Assembly (NCBI GenBank): GCA_902493795.1
Contig: CABUQZ010000004.1
Coordinates: forward strand, 19,439 to 83,438
Direction: 5' to 3'
DNA length: 64,000 nucleotides
Origin: an uncultured Clostridium sp.
GTDB lineage: Bacteria > Bacillota_I > Bacilli_A > RF39 > UBA660
In this document: positions 41,813 to 51,416 of the stretch, piece after piece
Numbering within the stretch: the first letter of the stretch is position 1
Layout of the letters: each line of letters opens with the position of its first letter
Notes under the pieces: model-generated
What the model saw: the letters and a program-made list of their open reading frames with translations, nothing else
What the model was told of the DNA's origin: nothing
The model's database searches: none
Position numbers and translations under genes: made by a program

Positions 41813-42223
41813 ATGAATAAGAAAGGATTTACGTTAATTGAAGTAATAGGAGCAGTTATTGTTATTGGCTTAATAGCAACTGTTGCAGTTCCAGGTGTAT
41901 CTAAATATATCCAAAAAGGAAGATTAACAACTTTTTTAACATATGAAGATAGTATGGAAGATGCTGCTACAAATGCTGTACTTGATTGCATTGGAAGTAA
42001 CTCAAGAAACTGTGATGTTCCTGAAAAAGGTAAAATTACAAATATCAAACTAAAAAATTTAATTGAAGATGGATTTATAGATGAAATGAAGTCAACTGAT
42101 GCAGGAAAGTGCGATATGGAAAAAAGCTTTGTAAGAGTAGAAAATAAAGGAAACTTAAATTATAAATTCACAGTATGTTTATACTGCGATTCCTATACAT
42201 CAGATAACGATATATGTAAGTAA
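41813..42223 (+). CDS. Type IV pilin-like prepilin
   Basis: 136 aa with a class III signal: basic leader MNKKG, then FTLIEVIGAVIVIGLIATV with the Phe+1 and Glu+5, cleaved by a prepilin peptidase before the Phe. The helix is followed by a ~110-residue globular domain with cysteines near the C-terminus (CDVPEKG, CDMEK, CLYCDSY) that could form disulfides. A major pilin or pseudopilin; its own promoter and terminator suggest high, separate expression as for a major subunit. Assembly ATPase is at 49733, minor pilins at 51417 and 51969. Confidence 0.9.
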   Translation: MNKKGFTLIEVIGAVIVIGLIATVAVPGVSKYIQKGRLTTFLTYEDSMEDAATNAVLDCIGSNSRNCDVPEKGKITNIKLKNLIEDGFIDEMKSTDAGKCDMEKSFVRVENKGNLNYKFTVCLYCDSYTSDNDICK

Positions 42224-42260
42224 AGTATCGAAGTTAAAGTGTCACTTTGATACTTTTTTC
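42222..42260 (+). terminator. Terminator of the prepilin gene
   Basis: Thirteen-pair stem AAAGTATCGAAGT/ACTTTGATACTTT with one G-U, then a T run. Confidence 0.9.
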
Positions 42261-42285
42261 ATATCTTACACTAGGTTGGTGAAAC

Positions 42286-43695
42286 ATGAAAAAATTAAGT
42301 GATATCTATAAAAATTTTCCTGATACTCTAATTAATGATGTTAAAATAAATTCAAAAGAAGTAAAAGAAAATGATATCTTTGTCTGTGTAAAAGGAGTTA
42401 CTGCAAATAGAAATGAATATATAGATGAAGCAATAAAAAATGGCGCTAAAGTAATTGTAACAGATAAAGTAGTAGAATGTCCTGCTACAGTAATCGAAGT
42501 TAAAGACCCTGATAAAGAACTAGTTAAAATAGCAAAAAAGTTATATGACTATGACAAAAATAAACTAGAACTTATCGCAGTAACAGGTACCAATGGAAAA
42601 ACAACGATATCAGAAATAATACAAGATCTAATAGGAAATGACATATGTGGCTATATGGGAACAAATGGAATATCTTGTTCATCTTTTGAAGAAGAAATAA
42701 GAAACACAACACCTGGCCCTGATAGGTTATATAAATACTTTAAAAGATTTAGAGAAGAAAATTGTAAATATCTAAGTATGGAAGCATCAAGTGAAGCCTT
42801 TTATCGAAAAAGACTAGTAGGACTAAAATTTAAAGTAGGAATATTTACAAATATTTCAGAAGAACACTTAAACGTTCACAAAAACATAAAAAATTATATT
42901 AATTGTAAAAAACAATTATTTAAACAAATAGATAGAAATGGCTACAGTATATTAAATAAAGATGATAAATATTTTGAAGAATTTAAAAAAGTATGTAAAA
43001 CAAAAATATTAACTTATGGTAAAAAAGACGCTGATTTAGAAATAGTTAATTATAAAAACCATCTAAATTACACAGATATAACTTTAAAATACAGGAATAA
43101 GAAATATAAAATAAAATCTCCATTAGTAGGAGAGTTTAATGTCTATAATTTATGTGGGGCAATGCTTGCTCTAATAGGACTTAACTATGATATGGATGAT
43201 ATTTTATCAAGAATAGAAAATATTAAAGCACCTAAAGGAAGAGTAGAGTTCCTAGACTTTAACCAAAACTATCACATCCTTCTTGATTATGCACATACTC
43301 CTGATGCTTTAGAAAACATTTATATATACCTAAAAAGCATTAATATAAAGAGAATAATTACAGTAACAGGAAGTGCTGGAGGACGTGACAAAGACAAAAG
43401 AAAATATATAGGTAAAATAGTACTTGATAACTCTTATTATACTATTTTTACAATGGATGACCCAAGATATGAAGACGTTAATGAAATAATAAATGACTTG
43501 GTATCGCTTTCTGATAAAACTAATTACGAAAGAATTATAAATAGAAAAGAGGCGATATTTAAAGCATTATCTCTTGCAAAAGTTAATGATTTAGTACTAA
43601 TAGCAGGAAAAGGTACAGATAACTATATGGCAATAAAAGATGAGTATCAAGAATATAGTGATTATAACGTTATAAAAGAATACTTTAAAAGGTAA
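42286..43695 (+). CDS. murE: UDP-N-acetylmuramyl-tripeptide synthetase (MurE)
   Basis: 469-aa Mur ligase adding the third residue of the peptidoglycan stem peptide. P-loop AVTGTNGKTT (about residue 100), TTPGP, SMEASSEAF, ISEEHLNVHKN, and VDYAHTPDA-type motif as LDYAHTPDALENI (about 345), with TGSAGGRDKDKR. The position that in DAP-adding MurE reads DNPR is DDPR here, so acceptor specificity (DAP or Lys) is undecided. Located between prepilin and lepA, with its own terminator. Confidence 0.92.
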   Translation: MKKLSDIYKNFPDTLINDVKINSKEVKENDIFVCVKGVTANRNEYIDEAIKNGAKVIVTDKVVECPATVIEVKDPDKELVKIAKKLYDYDKNKLELIAVTGTNGKTTISEIIQDLIGNDICGYMGTNGISCSSFEEEIRNTTPGPDRLYKYFKRFREENCKYLSMEASSEAFYRKRLVGLKFKVGIFTNISEEHLNVHKNIKNYINCKKQLFKQIDRNGYSILNKDDKYFEEFKKVCKTKILTYGKKDADLEIVNYKNHLNYTDITLKYRNKKYKIKSPLVGEFNVYNLCGAMLALIGLNYDMDDILSRIENIKAPKGRVEFLDFNQNYHILLDYAHTPDALENIYIYLKSINIKRIITVTGSAGGRDKDKRKYIGKIVLDNSYYTIFTMDDPRYEDVNEIINDLVSLSDKTNYERIINRKEAIFKALSLAKVNDLVLIAGKGTDNYMAIKDEYQEYSDYNVIKEYFKR

Positions 43696-43712
43696 TTATA
43701 TTATCTTTTTTT
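43687..43712 (+). terminator. Terminator of murE
   Basis: AAGGTAAT/ATTATCTT stem with a TAT loop, one G-U pair, then TTTTT. Confidence 0.62.
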
Positions 43713-43767
43713 CTTTCTTTTTACTACATTAAATATTATAATATATATAGTGAAAAAAGGTGACATT

Positions 43768-45570
43768 ATGGACAAAAAACATATTAGAAATTTTTCAATT
43801 ATAGCGCATATTGATCATGGTAAAAGTACTCTTGCTGATAGAATTCTAGAGCTTACTAACGCAGTAAGTAAAAGAGAAGCGAAAGCCCAACTTTTAGATA
43901 ACATGGATATTGAAAGAGAACGTGGTATTACTATTAAATTAAATACTGCATCTTTAAAATACACATATAATGGTGAAGAGTATTTACTAAACTTAATAGA
44001 TACTCCAGGGCATGTTGACTTTTCTTATGAAGTATCAAGATCTCTTGCTTCATGTGAAGGAGCAATACTAGTAGTTGATGCAGCTCAAGGAATAGAAGCT
44101 CAAACACTTGCTAATCTTTATTTAGCACTTGATAATAACTTAACTATTATTCCTGTAATAAATAAAATTGATTTACCAAATGCTGATATTGATAAAGTAA
44201 AAAAAGAACTAATTGATTTAATTGGTTTTGATGAAGATGAAATAGTATTAACTAGTGCTAAAACAGGTGTTGGAGTAGATAATTTACTAAATAAAATAGT
44301 AGAAAAAATACCATGTCCTAAAGAGGAAGAGGGAAAACCTCTTCAAGCACTAATTTTCGATAGTGTCTTCGATTCCTATCGTGGTGTAATAATATCTGTT
44401 CGTATTTTTAATGGTGAAATAAAAGTAGGAGACAAAATTAAAATGATGCAAACAGGTGCAACCTACGAAGTAATAGATTTATTTGTAAACACTCCAAAAG
44501 AAGTAAAAAAAGAGTCTCTTGGAGTAGGAGAAGTTGGTTTTATATCAGCTAGTATTAAAAGTATAAGTGATGTTAAAGTAGGAGACACAATAACACTGCT
44601 TAATATCCCTGCTAGTGAATCACTTCCAGGATATAAGCACATCAAACCTATGGTGTTCTGTGGTTTGTTCCCACTTGAATCTACTAAGTTTGAAGACTTA
44701 AGAGACGCACTTTCAAAACTTCAATTAAACGATTCTTCATTGATTTTTGAACCAGAAACATCAACAGCTTTAGGTTTTGGATTTAGATGTGGATTTTTAG
44801 GACTACTTCACATGGATATCATAAAAGAAAGAATAACAAGAGAATTTAATATAGAACTTATAACAACAGCGCCATCAGTAGTCTATGAAGCACACCTAAC
44901 AAATGGCGAAATAGTAGAGGTTGATTCTCCATCTAAAATGCCTGATAAAACAGTTTTAAAAGAAATAAAAGAACCATATATAAGAACAAGTATCTTTACT
45001 CCAAAAGAATACATTGGACCAATTATGGAGTTATGTCAAAATAAAAGAGGAAATTATATAACAATGGAGTACATTGATCCAACAAGAGTAAATATTCACT
45101 ATGAAATTCCTCTTTCTGAAATTGTCTATGACTTTTTTGACAAGTTAAAATCATATACCAAAGGGTATGCATCATTTGATTATGAAGTAATTGGTTACAA
45201 GCCTAGCGAATTAGTTAAGATGGACATTTTATTAAATGGTGAAATAGTCGATGCTTTAAGTATTATAGTACATAAAGATTTTGCTTACACTCGTGGAAGA
45301 AGTATTGTATCATCTCTTAGAAAATCAATTCCTAGACAGTTATTTGAAGTACCAGTACAAGCAAGTATTGGAAATCATGTAATAGCAAGAGAAACTATAA
45401 AAGCACTTAGAAAAGATGTTCTTGCAAAGTGTTATGGAGGAGATATAACTCGTAAGAGAAAACTTCTAGAAAAGCAAAAAGAAGGTAAAAAACGTATGAA
45501 ACAAGTTGGAAGTGTGGAACTTCCTCAAGAAGCATTTATGAGCGTATTATCAATGGATGGTGATGAATAA
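43768..45570 (+). CDS. lepA: Elongation factor 4 (LepA)
   Basis: 600-aa ribosome-associated GTPase that back-translocates or remodels stalled ribosomes. G1 HIDHGKSTL (residues ~13-21), RGITIKL, DTPGHVDF, NKIDLP, then the LepA C-terminal domain GYASFDYEVIGYKPSELVKMDILLNG and GGDITRKRKLLEKQKEGKKRMK. ATG 43768 is chosen over an upstream GTG (43750), since AAAGGTGAC lies just before it. Its stop overlaps the next gene by one base (TAATG). Confidence 0.97.
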   Translation: MDKKHIRNFSIIAHIDHGKSTLADRILELTNAVSKREAKAQLLDNMDIERERGITIKLNTASLKYTYNGEEYLLNLIDTPGHVDFSYEVSRSLASCEGAILVVDAAQGIEAQTLANLYLALDNNLTIIPVINKIDLPNADIDKVKKELIDLIGFDEDEIVLTSAKTGVGVDNLLNKIVEKIPCPKEEEGKPLQALIFDSVFDSYRGVIISVRIFNGEIKVGDKIKMMQTGATYEVIDLFVNTPKEVKKESLGVGEVGFISASIKSISDVKVGDTITLLNIPASESLPGYKHIKPMVFCGLFPLESTKFEDLRDALSKLQLNDSSLIFEPETSTALGFGFRCGFLGLLHMDIIKERITREFNIELITTAPSVVYEAHLTNGEIVEVDSPSKMPDKTVLKEIKEPYIRTSIFTPKEYIGPIMELCQNKRGNYITMEYIDPTRVNIHYEIPLSEIVYDFFDKLKSYTKGYASFDYEVIGYKPSELVKMDILLNGEIVDALSIIVHKDFAYTRGRSIVSSLRKSIPRQLFEVPVQASIGNHVIARETIKALRKDVLAKCYGGDITRKRKLLEKQKEGKKRMKQVGSVELPQEAFMSVLSMDGDE

Positions 45571-46019
45571 TGGCACAAAATATTAAAGACGAAGAAGAAA
45601 GAAATAGAAGAGTATTAATGGTAGGAGAGTATGTAAAGGTAACTGGAGCATCTACAAGAAAAACAGCCCAATATTTTACTAAAACTTATTTTCATATAAG
45701 TAATGCAACAGTAAGTGATTATTGTGCAAGATTTATGAAATTAAGACCAGATGAAGTAGATGAATTAAGAGAAAAAATAAATAGTAACGCTCCTAAAACA
45801 ATTAATGATCCAGAAATTAAAAAAAGAGTCTTAGAAAACACTAAATTATTCTTAAGTGGATTAACAGTAAATGAAATAGTAGAAACTACAAATCAAGATT
45901 TTTGGACTGTTTATAGAGATTTAACTAAAAGATTAAAATTAATAAGCACTGAATTATATGAAGAAGTAGCAGCATCCTTAGTTGAAGATACAAGAAAGAA
46001 CTTGAAAAATGCCAAGTAG
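45570..46019 (+). CDS. spoIIID: SpoIIID-like regulator with two tandem HTH domains
   Basis: 149 aa, against ~90 in Bacillus SpoIIID. Residues ~15-60 (GEYVKVTGASTRKTAQYF, then ISNATVSDYCARFMKLRP) and ~85-135 (NTKLFLSGLTVNEIVETT, then TVYRDLTKRLKLISTELYEEV) each fit the SpoIIID helix-turn-helix; the second matches best (T-V-x-[KR]-DLT-x-RL-x-x-I-[NS]-x-[DE]-L). SpoIIID is the mother-cell switch protein acting after sigma E. The tandem form is unusual and suggests recognition of a longer site. Coupled to lepA by TAATG and overlaps hemW by 11 bases. Confidence 0.8.
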   Translation: MAQNIKDEEERNRRVLMVGEYVKVTGASTRKTAQYFTKTYFHISNATVSDYCARFMKLRPDEVDELREKINSNAPKTINDPEIKKRVLENTKLFLSGLTVNEIVETTNQDFWTVYRDLTKRLKLISTELYEEVAASLVEDTRKNLKNAK

Positions 46020-47106
46020 TGCTTATATTCATATTCCATTTTGTAAATCGATTTGTTCTTACTGTGACTTTTGTAAAATCTTATATGATATAGCAGATAG
46101 AAGTAAATATCTAGAAACATTAGAAAATGAAATAAAAGAAAACTATAAAAACGAAACATTAAATACTTTATATATTGGTGGAGGAAGTCCAAGTTCTCTA
46201 TCAGTTGCTGAATTAAAAAAACTATTTGAAATAATAAGTATTTTTAAATTAAGCAAGACTATCGAGTTTACATTTGAAGCAAATGTCTTAGATATTAATG
46301 AAGAAATGTTAAAAGTATTAAAAAATAACAAAGTAAATAGATTAAGTATAGGAATAGAAACGATAAATGAAAAGTTTATGCCTTTTCTAAATAGATTCAA
46401 TAAAAAAGAAGTAGTAACTGAAAAAATAAATCTAGTAAAAAAATATTTTTCTAACTTCAATTTAGATTTGATGTACGCTTTTCCAAATGAAAAAGAAGAA
46501 GACTTAAAAAATGATTTAGATTTTGTTATTGGACTTAATCCTACTCATATATCAATTTATTCACTTATTATTGAACCACATACTAAAATATATAATGATA
46601 AAACAGAACCACTTGACGAAGAACTCGAAAAAAATATGTATTTTAATATTATTGATTATCTAAGAAAATATGGCTACTCTCATTATGAAATAAGTAATTT
46701 TTCAAAAAAAGGATTTGAGTCAAAACACAATTTAACATATTGGAATAATTTTGAATATTATGGATTTGGTCTAGGTGCAAGTGGTTTTGTTAATAATATA
46801 AGATACACTAACACAAGAAATATTAATAAATATCTAAATGGAGAATTTACTCAAGAAAAAGAAGAAATGACTAAAGAAATCAATATGGAAAACGAGCTTA
46901 TTTTTGGGCTTAGAAAAATAAATGGAGTAGAAAAGAAAACTTTTTATGATAAATATAAGTTTAATATTCAAGATGTATTTGATATAATAAATTTAATTGA
47001 TAAAAAACTAATTATAGATAATGGAAAAAGAATATATATTCCAAAAGATAAATTATATGTATCAAATTCTATATTAGTAAATTTTATTGGAGGAAGTAAA
47101 AAATGA
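46009..47106 (+). CDS. hemW: Radical SAM heme chaperone HemW
   Basis: 365 aa. The cluster motif is HIPFCKSICSYCDF (C-x3-C-x2-C) with the extra Cys in DFCK typical of HemW/HemN; GGGSPSSL and SIGIETINEKF follow, then ISIYSLIIEPHTK, and the C-terminal HemN_C-like part. The family binds heme or its precursors and is distinct from the HemN oxidase. lepA-hemW adjacency is conserved in Bacillota, where hrcA usually follows; here it does not. Confidence 0.92.
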   Translation: MPSSAYIHIPFCKSICSYCDFCKILYDIADRSKYLETLENEIKENYKNETLNTLYIGGGSPSSLSVAELKKLFEIISIFKLSKTIEFTFEANVLDINEEMLKVLKNNKVNRLSIGIETINEKFMPFLNRFNKKEVVTEKINLVKKYFSNFNLDLMYAFPNEKEEDLKNDLDFVIGLNPTHISIYSLIIEPHTKIYNDKTEPLDEELEKNMYFNIIDYLRKYGYSHYEISNFSKKGFESKHNLTYWNNFEYYGFGLGASGFVNNIRYTNTRNINKYLNGEFTQEKEEMTKEINMENELIFGLRKINGVEKKTFYDKYKFNIQDVFDIINLIDKKLIIDNGKRIYIPKDKLYVSNSILVNFIGGSKK

Positions 47107-47705
47107 GTGAAGAAGAAAAAATAAATACTTTTAAAAAAGAGTTTTTATACATAGAAGACGAAAAATTAAGAAATGATGCTAAATATTTAATAGGACATCT
47201 TCCTGATTATTTTTTTGAGGTTGATGCATCAAGTACAGGAAAGTACCACCCCAAATATGCTCAAGAAAAAGGTGGCCTAACAAGACATGTTAAGTCTGCT
47301 TGTAAGTTTGCATATGAATTATTATCAAATCCAATAATAGGAAAACCTTATAGCACAAGAGATAAAGACTTAATAATAATTGCACTTTTAATCCACGATG
47401 GAATAAAGTATGGAAAAGAAAAAGAAAAATATACAAGATTTGATCATCCACTACTAGCTAGTGAGTATATAAAAGAAAATAAAGATAAATTAAATATGGA
47501 AGATGAAGATATTTTAAAAGTATCAGCATCTGTAGCAAGTCACATGGGTCCATGGAACACAAATTCATATAGTGATATTGTACTTCCAATACCACGCGCT
47601 CCAATGGAAAAATTCGTTCATATGTGCGATTATCTAGCAAGTAGAAGATTTATTAATTTAGAATTCGACAAGGATGATTGTGTAATAGATGAATCTAAAG
47701 AGTAG
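47103..47705 (+). CDS. HD-domain hydrolase
   Basis: 200-aa HD phosphohydrolase. Residues of the metal site: H in TRHVKSACKFA, HD in LLIHDGIKYG and H/D further on (RFDHPLLASEY; SHMGPWN). The family covers nucleotide and signal-nucleotide phosphohydrolases. Overlaps hemW by four bases and is followed after 20 bases by the ThyX-like gene, so a role in nucleotide metabolism is possible. Substrate unknown. Confidence 0.84.
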   Translation: MSEEEKINTFKKEFLYIEDEKLRNDAKYLIGHLPDYFFEVDASSTGKYHPKYAQEKGGLTRHVKSACKFAYELLSNPIIGKPYSTRDKDLIIIALLIHDGIKYGKEKEKYTRFDHPLLASEYIKENKDKLNMEDEDILKVSASVASHMGPWNTNSYSDIVLPIPRAPMEKFVHMCDYLASRRFINLEFDKDDCVIDESKE

Positions 47706-47725
47706 TTTGCAAAAGGAGGGTTTTT

Positions 47726-48922
47726 ATGAAAGCAAATAATCTAAAAATCAAATTACTTCCTAATACACCATTTCTAACAAGAGGAAAATTCAATCTTGAA
47801 AAGGCAATGGATTTCTCAGGAAAAGTAGGAGGAATTTGTTATAATGAAGAAGGACTTCTAGCGTCTTTCAAAGAAGATGATGAAGCTACACAAAAAAGAA
47901 TAAAAAACACAACAAGTGGAGAACACCAAAGTGTATTTGAACATGTTAATATTGGAATGTATTTACAAAATTCATCAAAAATGTTAAATATGGTTCTAAA
48001 CAATGAACACCAATATTCAACAAGTGAAAGAAGTCTAAGATACACAGCAATTAAAGAAGGAGAATGTACTCTTTCAAAAAAAGAAATCGATTTATATAAT
48101 AAATGGTATCAAATATTTTATGATCTAATTGAAGAACAATATAAGGATGTATTAAAACCATTTAAAATGAAAACACTTGCTAAAGAAAATGCAAGATACT
48201 TAACATCTGTTTTTGTTAATACTGAAATGGTTCACACTGTTCCACTTGCTCAGTTAAATAGAGAAGCTGTATATATGCAAGACTACATAAATAAACCAAA
48301 TAAAAATGCTTTTGAAGAAAGATTATCTAAAGAGTTTGAAAAATTCATAAAAGAATGTAAAAGATTAAATTTATTAGATGAAAGATTAATGTCTAATTTA
48401 AAACATAGAAAATTAGAAATATTTGGTGAAGACTTAAGAGATATTCCAAATGAGTTTGGTGTTACATATTCAACTAACTACAAAGGAAGCTTAGCAATGT
48501 ATGCTCAAGCACAAAGACATAGAAAAGGTGAATATCAATTAGAGTTCAATGATGATAATGGATTCTTTGTTCCACCAATTCTTGAAGGAAGAGAAGACTT
48601 AGTAAAAGAATATCTAAAAGATATTAATAGTGTTAAAAAGAACTATCCTCAAGGAATGTTAGTGGATATAAACGAAAGAGGAAGCTTTACTTCGTTTATT
48701 ATGAAACTAAAAGAAAGAGATTGTTCTGCTGCTCAACTTGAAATATTTAGACAAGCTGATAAAACAAAACATGATTATTATGAAAGTTTAAAAGAAAAAG
48801 ATCATCCATATGTAAAAAAACTAGAACCATATATGAATGGAAGAAGATGCAGTTATCCAGATTTCAACTGTCCAAGAGCTTGTCTCTTTAACGAAGGAAT
48901 CAAAGGAACTCGTCGTATTTAG
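47726..48922 (+). CDS. thyX: ThyX-like FAD-dependent thymidylate synthase, divergent long form
   Basis: 398 aa, nearly twice a normal ThyX (~220). Residues ~67-112 carry the family frame EHVNIGMYLQNSSKM, then STSERSLRYT, but the RHR at the start of the signature is N-E-H. In the second half, QAQRHRKGEYQLEF supplies an RHR. The C-terminus is Cys-rich (GRRCSYPDFNCPRACLF). The simplest reading is a two-domain ThyX with a degenerate first site. A thymidylate kinase gene follows, supporting a role in dTMP synthesis. Preceded by AAAGGAGGG. Confidence 0.75.
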   Translation: MKANNLKIKLLPNTPFLTRGKFNLEKAMDFSGKVGGICYNEEGLLASFKEDDEATQKRIKNTTSGEHQSVFEHVNIGMYLQNSSKMLNMVLNNEHQYSTSERSLRYTAIKEGECTLSKKEIDLYNKWYQIFYDLIEEQYKDVLKPFKMKTLAKENARYLTSVFVNTEMVHTVPLAQLNREAVYMQDYINKPNKNAFEERLSKEFEKFIKECKRLNLLDERLMSNLKHRKLEIFGEDLRDIPNEFGVTYSTNYKGSLAMYAQAQRHRKGEYQLEFNDDNGFFVPPILEGREDLVKEYLKDINSVKKNYPQGMLVDINERGSFTSFIMKLKERDCSAAQLEIFRQADKTKHDYYESLKEKDHPYVKKLEPYMNGRRCSYPDFNCPRACLFNEGIKGTRRI

Positions 48923-48950
48923 GAAAGTATTGATACTTTCCTTTTTTTTT
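48921..48950 (+). terminator. Terminator of the ThyX-like gene
   Basis: AGGAAAGTAT-TG-ATACTTTCCT with a T run of eight or more. Confidence 0.85.
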
Positions 48951-48981
48951 GTTAAAATATAGTAGAATGGAGAGTAAAAAA

Positions 48982-49656
48982 ATGGATGAAAAAAAAGGAA
49001 AGATAATTGTAATTGAAGGTACAGACTGCTCTGGAAAAGCTACCCAATCTAAATTACTAGTTGAAAGATTAGAAAAAGAAGGTAAAAAATGTATGTCAGT
49101 TAGTTTTCCCTGCTATGACACTCCAACAGGAAAAATTGTAGGTGGAGCATATTTAGGAAAGCAAGAAATATGTGATAGCTTCTTCGACAGTGCGTTAAAA
49201 CTAGATCCTAAAATAGCTTGCTTATATTTTGCAGCTGATAGAAAGTATAACATTGGAAAAGTACTAGAGTATGTAAATAAAGGATATTATGTAATACTAG
49301 ATAGATATGTAACAAGTAATCTTGCTCATCAAGGATGTAGAATAGATGATAAAGATGAAAGGTTTTATATGTATCAATGGATTGATAAATTAGAATATTG
49401 GCTACTTGATTTACCTAAACCAGATAAAACTATATTTTTACATGTTCCATATGATTTTACAAAGGAACTTGAAAAAAATAGAGAGTTTTTAGATGAATAT
49501 GAGAAAAGCCCAGAACACTTGCAAAAAGCTGAAAGAGCTTATATTGAGCTTGCACAACTATATAACTGGGATACAATAGAGTGTATAAAAGAAAATAAAC
49601 TAAGAAGTATCGAAGATATTCATGAAGAAATATATAATACTATAATAAATGACTAA
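48982..49656 (+). CDS. tmk: Thymidylate kinase family protein
   Basis: 224-aa nucleotide kinase. P-loop is EGTDCSGKATQSKLL (residues ~10-24), the DRY-type motif is ILDRYVTSNLAHQG, and the lid and dNMP site FPCYDTPTGKIVG follow. It phosphorylates dTMP to dTDP, matching the ThyX-like neighbour. The P-loop has Ala for Ser/Thr after GK, the rest is normal. ATG 48982 has GGAG nine bases before it; TTG 48949 falls on the upstream terminator. Confidence 0.9.
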   Translation: MDEKKGKIIVIEGTDCSGKATQSKLLVERLEKEGKKCMSVSFPCYDTPTGKIVGGAYLGKQEICDSFFDSALKLDPKIACLYFAADRKYNIGKVLEYVNKGYYVILDRYVTSNLAHQGCRIDDKDERFYMYQWIDKLEYWLLDLPKPDKTIFLHVPYDFTKELEKNREFLDEYEKSPEHLQKAERAYIELAQLYNWDTIECIKENKLRSIEDIHEEIYNTIIND

Positions 49657-49660
49657 GAAT

Positions 49661-49693
49661 AAAGCCTAATTTAGATTATTATTAGGCTTTTTA
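49661..49693 (+). terminator. Terminator of the thymidylate kinase gene
   Basis: AAAGCCTAAT (49661-49670)/ATTAGGCTTT (49681-49690), a perfect stem with T-rich tail. Confidence 0.88.
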
Positions 49694-49732
49694 TGTGCAA
49701 AAAAAAGAGGCTTTGTAGTCTCTATAGAAATT

Positions 49733-51235
49733 TTATTTTTTCTTTTCTTCTTTTTTAGCTTCTTTTTTATCTGTTTTTTTATCAGATTTTTTATCCTCTT
49801 TTTTTGCTTCTCCTGAAACTGGAACAGTTCCTTCAAATACATCGATTAAATCATTGTCTTTAATTTTCTTCTTTTTATACTTAGTCTCAGCAGCTTCTTT
49901 AGCTCTAAACTTGATTTTATCAATTTCTTTAGAAGTTATCTTAACAGTTGTATCTTTAGAATCATATAAGTCGATAACTTCAAGATTTTCTTTTTTAGCA
50001 GTTTCTTTTTCTTTTTCTCTAATACCTTTTCTAATACTCTTTTCAAGATCGAAGTCGATATCAACAACTCTGTATACCTCTTTAAATGTTGTATATCCTT
50101 CAACTACCTTTTGTAAAGCATCTTGTAAAAGAGTAGTGGTATCATCAGTGTAAACAGCTTTTCTTAAAGCTTCTTTGTCAGTATTTTCATCATTAATAAG
50201 TTCACGAATGGCATCAGTCAATACAAGTACTTCGTGAAGAGCAATTCTTCCACGGAAACCTCTGTTACATTTATCACATCCAACAGGTTCATAAACTTGG
50301 TCGACGTCTTTTCCTAATAGTCTGTTAAATATTTCTTTTTCATAATTAGTAGTAGGTCTTAATCTTTTACAATCAGGACATAAAGTTCTAGCAAGTTTTT
50401 GTGAAACAATTCCATTAAGAGCAGTTGATAATAAGTATCTTTCAACATCCATATCTAGTAAACGTTCAATAGTATTTAAAGCACTATTAGTGTGTATTGT
50501 AGATATAACTAAGTGTCCAGTAATGGCAGCACGAATAGCAATTTGAGCAGTTTCACTATCACGAATTTCTCCGATAAGAATAACATCTGGGTCTTGACGC
50601 AAGATAGATCTTAAAGCACTAGCAAATGTAAGTCCAATTTCCGAGTTAACGTAAACTTGGTTAATTCCTTCAATATTCATTTCTACTGGGTCCTCAACAG
50701 TAATTATGTTAACATCTTCAGTATTAAGGGCTGAAACCATTGAATAAGTTGTAGTAGATTTTCCTGATCCAGTAGCTCCTGTAACAAGAATAATTCCATT
50801 TGGAATATCAAGTAATCTTTCAATTTTCTTTAAATTAGATGGAGTAAATCCAAGTGTGTCAAGTCCATTTAAACTTTGAGAGTAGTCCAAAAGACGAACA
50901 ACGATTTTTTCTCCTTCATTAGTAGGTAAACAAGAAACACGCATGTCTAGTTCTTTTCCATCTACAACACCTTTAATAGCACCATCTTGTGGTATACGTG
51001 TCTCTGTAATATTCATTTTAGAAATAAGTTTAACTCTGGTAGTAAGGTTTTTTTCATACATCTTAGGAACCTTAGTGTGATCTCTTAATCTACCATCGAC
51101 TCTCATTCTAACCATCATACAATCCTCACGTGGATCGAAGTGGATATCTGATGCTTTATGTTGAGATGCAAAAATAATCATCCTATTTACAATATCAACA
51201 ATTGGCATATTTACGAAATCGTATTCTGTCATCAT
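49733..51235 (-). CDS. pilB: Type II/IV secretion assembly ATPase (PilB/GspE/ComGA-like)
   Basis: 500 aa hexameric ATPase that powers pilin assembly. N-terminal domain short (no MshEN domain), SDIHFDPRE, Walker A GATGSGKSTTTYS (about residue 158), Asp box NIITVEDPVEM, Walker B ILIGEIRDSETA, His box GHLVISTIHTN. A four-Cys zinc site, CPDCKR ... CDKCNRGFRGR, lies at ~300-335. The last ~100 residues are a charged extension ending in a Lys/Glu/Asp tail of about 30 residues, unusual for PilB. Only ATPase of this kind in view. Faces away from the two pseudopilin genes. Confidence 0.92.
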   Translation of the reverse strand: MMTEYDFVNMPIVDIVNRMIIFASQHKASDIHFDPREDCMMVRMRVDGRLRDHTKVPKMYEKNLTTRVKLISKMNITETRIPQDGAIKGVVDGKELDMRVSCLPTNEGEKIVVRLLDYSQSLNGLDTLGFTPSNLKKIERLLDIPNGIILVTGATGSGKSTTTYSMVSALNTEDVNIITVEDPVEMNIEGINQVYVNSEIGLTFASALRSILRQDPDVILIGEIRDSETAQIAIRAAITGHLVISTIHTNSALNTIERLLDMDVERYLLSTALNGIVSQKLARTLCPDCKRLRPTTNYEKEIFNRLLGKDVDQVYEPVGCDKCNRGFRGRIALHEVLVLTDAIRELINDENTDKEALRKAVYTDDTTTLLQDALQKVVEGYTTFKEVYRVVDIDFDLEKSIRKGIREKEKETAKKENLEVIDLYDSKDTTVKITSKEIDKIKFRAKEAAETKYKKKKIKDNDLIDVFEGTVPVSGEAKKEDKKSDKKTDKKEAKKEEKKK

Positions 51236-51416
51236 AATTAATCGCCCCTTTATTTTATCAATAACACAATTATATAATAACTTTCAATCATAATCAATAA
51301 TTGAGTTACCTTAAAAGTTAAATTTAACACTGAGATAATTTATTTTATTTTAATATGGTATTAATTTAAAATATATTATATAATAAATATGATATGAGAT
51401 TATAAAGAGGTGTCAT

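Noticed and set aside
43750..43767. GTG start for lepA
   Set aside because: The sequence there contains the ribosome site for ATG 43768, and LepA proteins begin at the later position.
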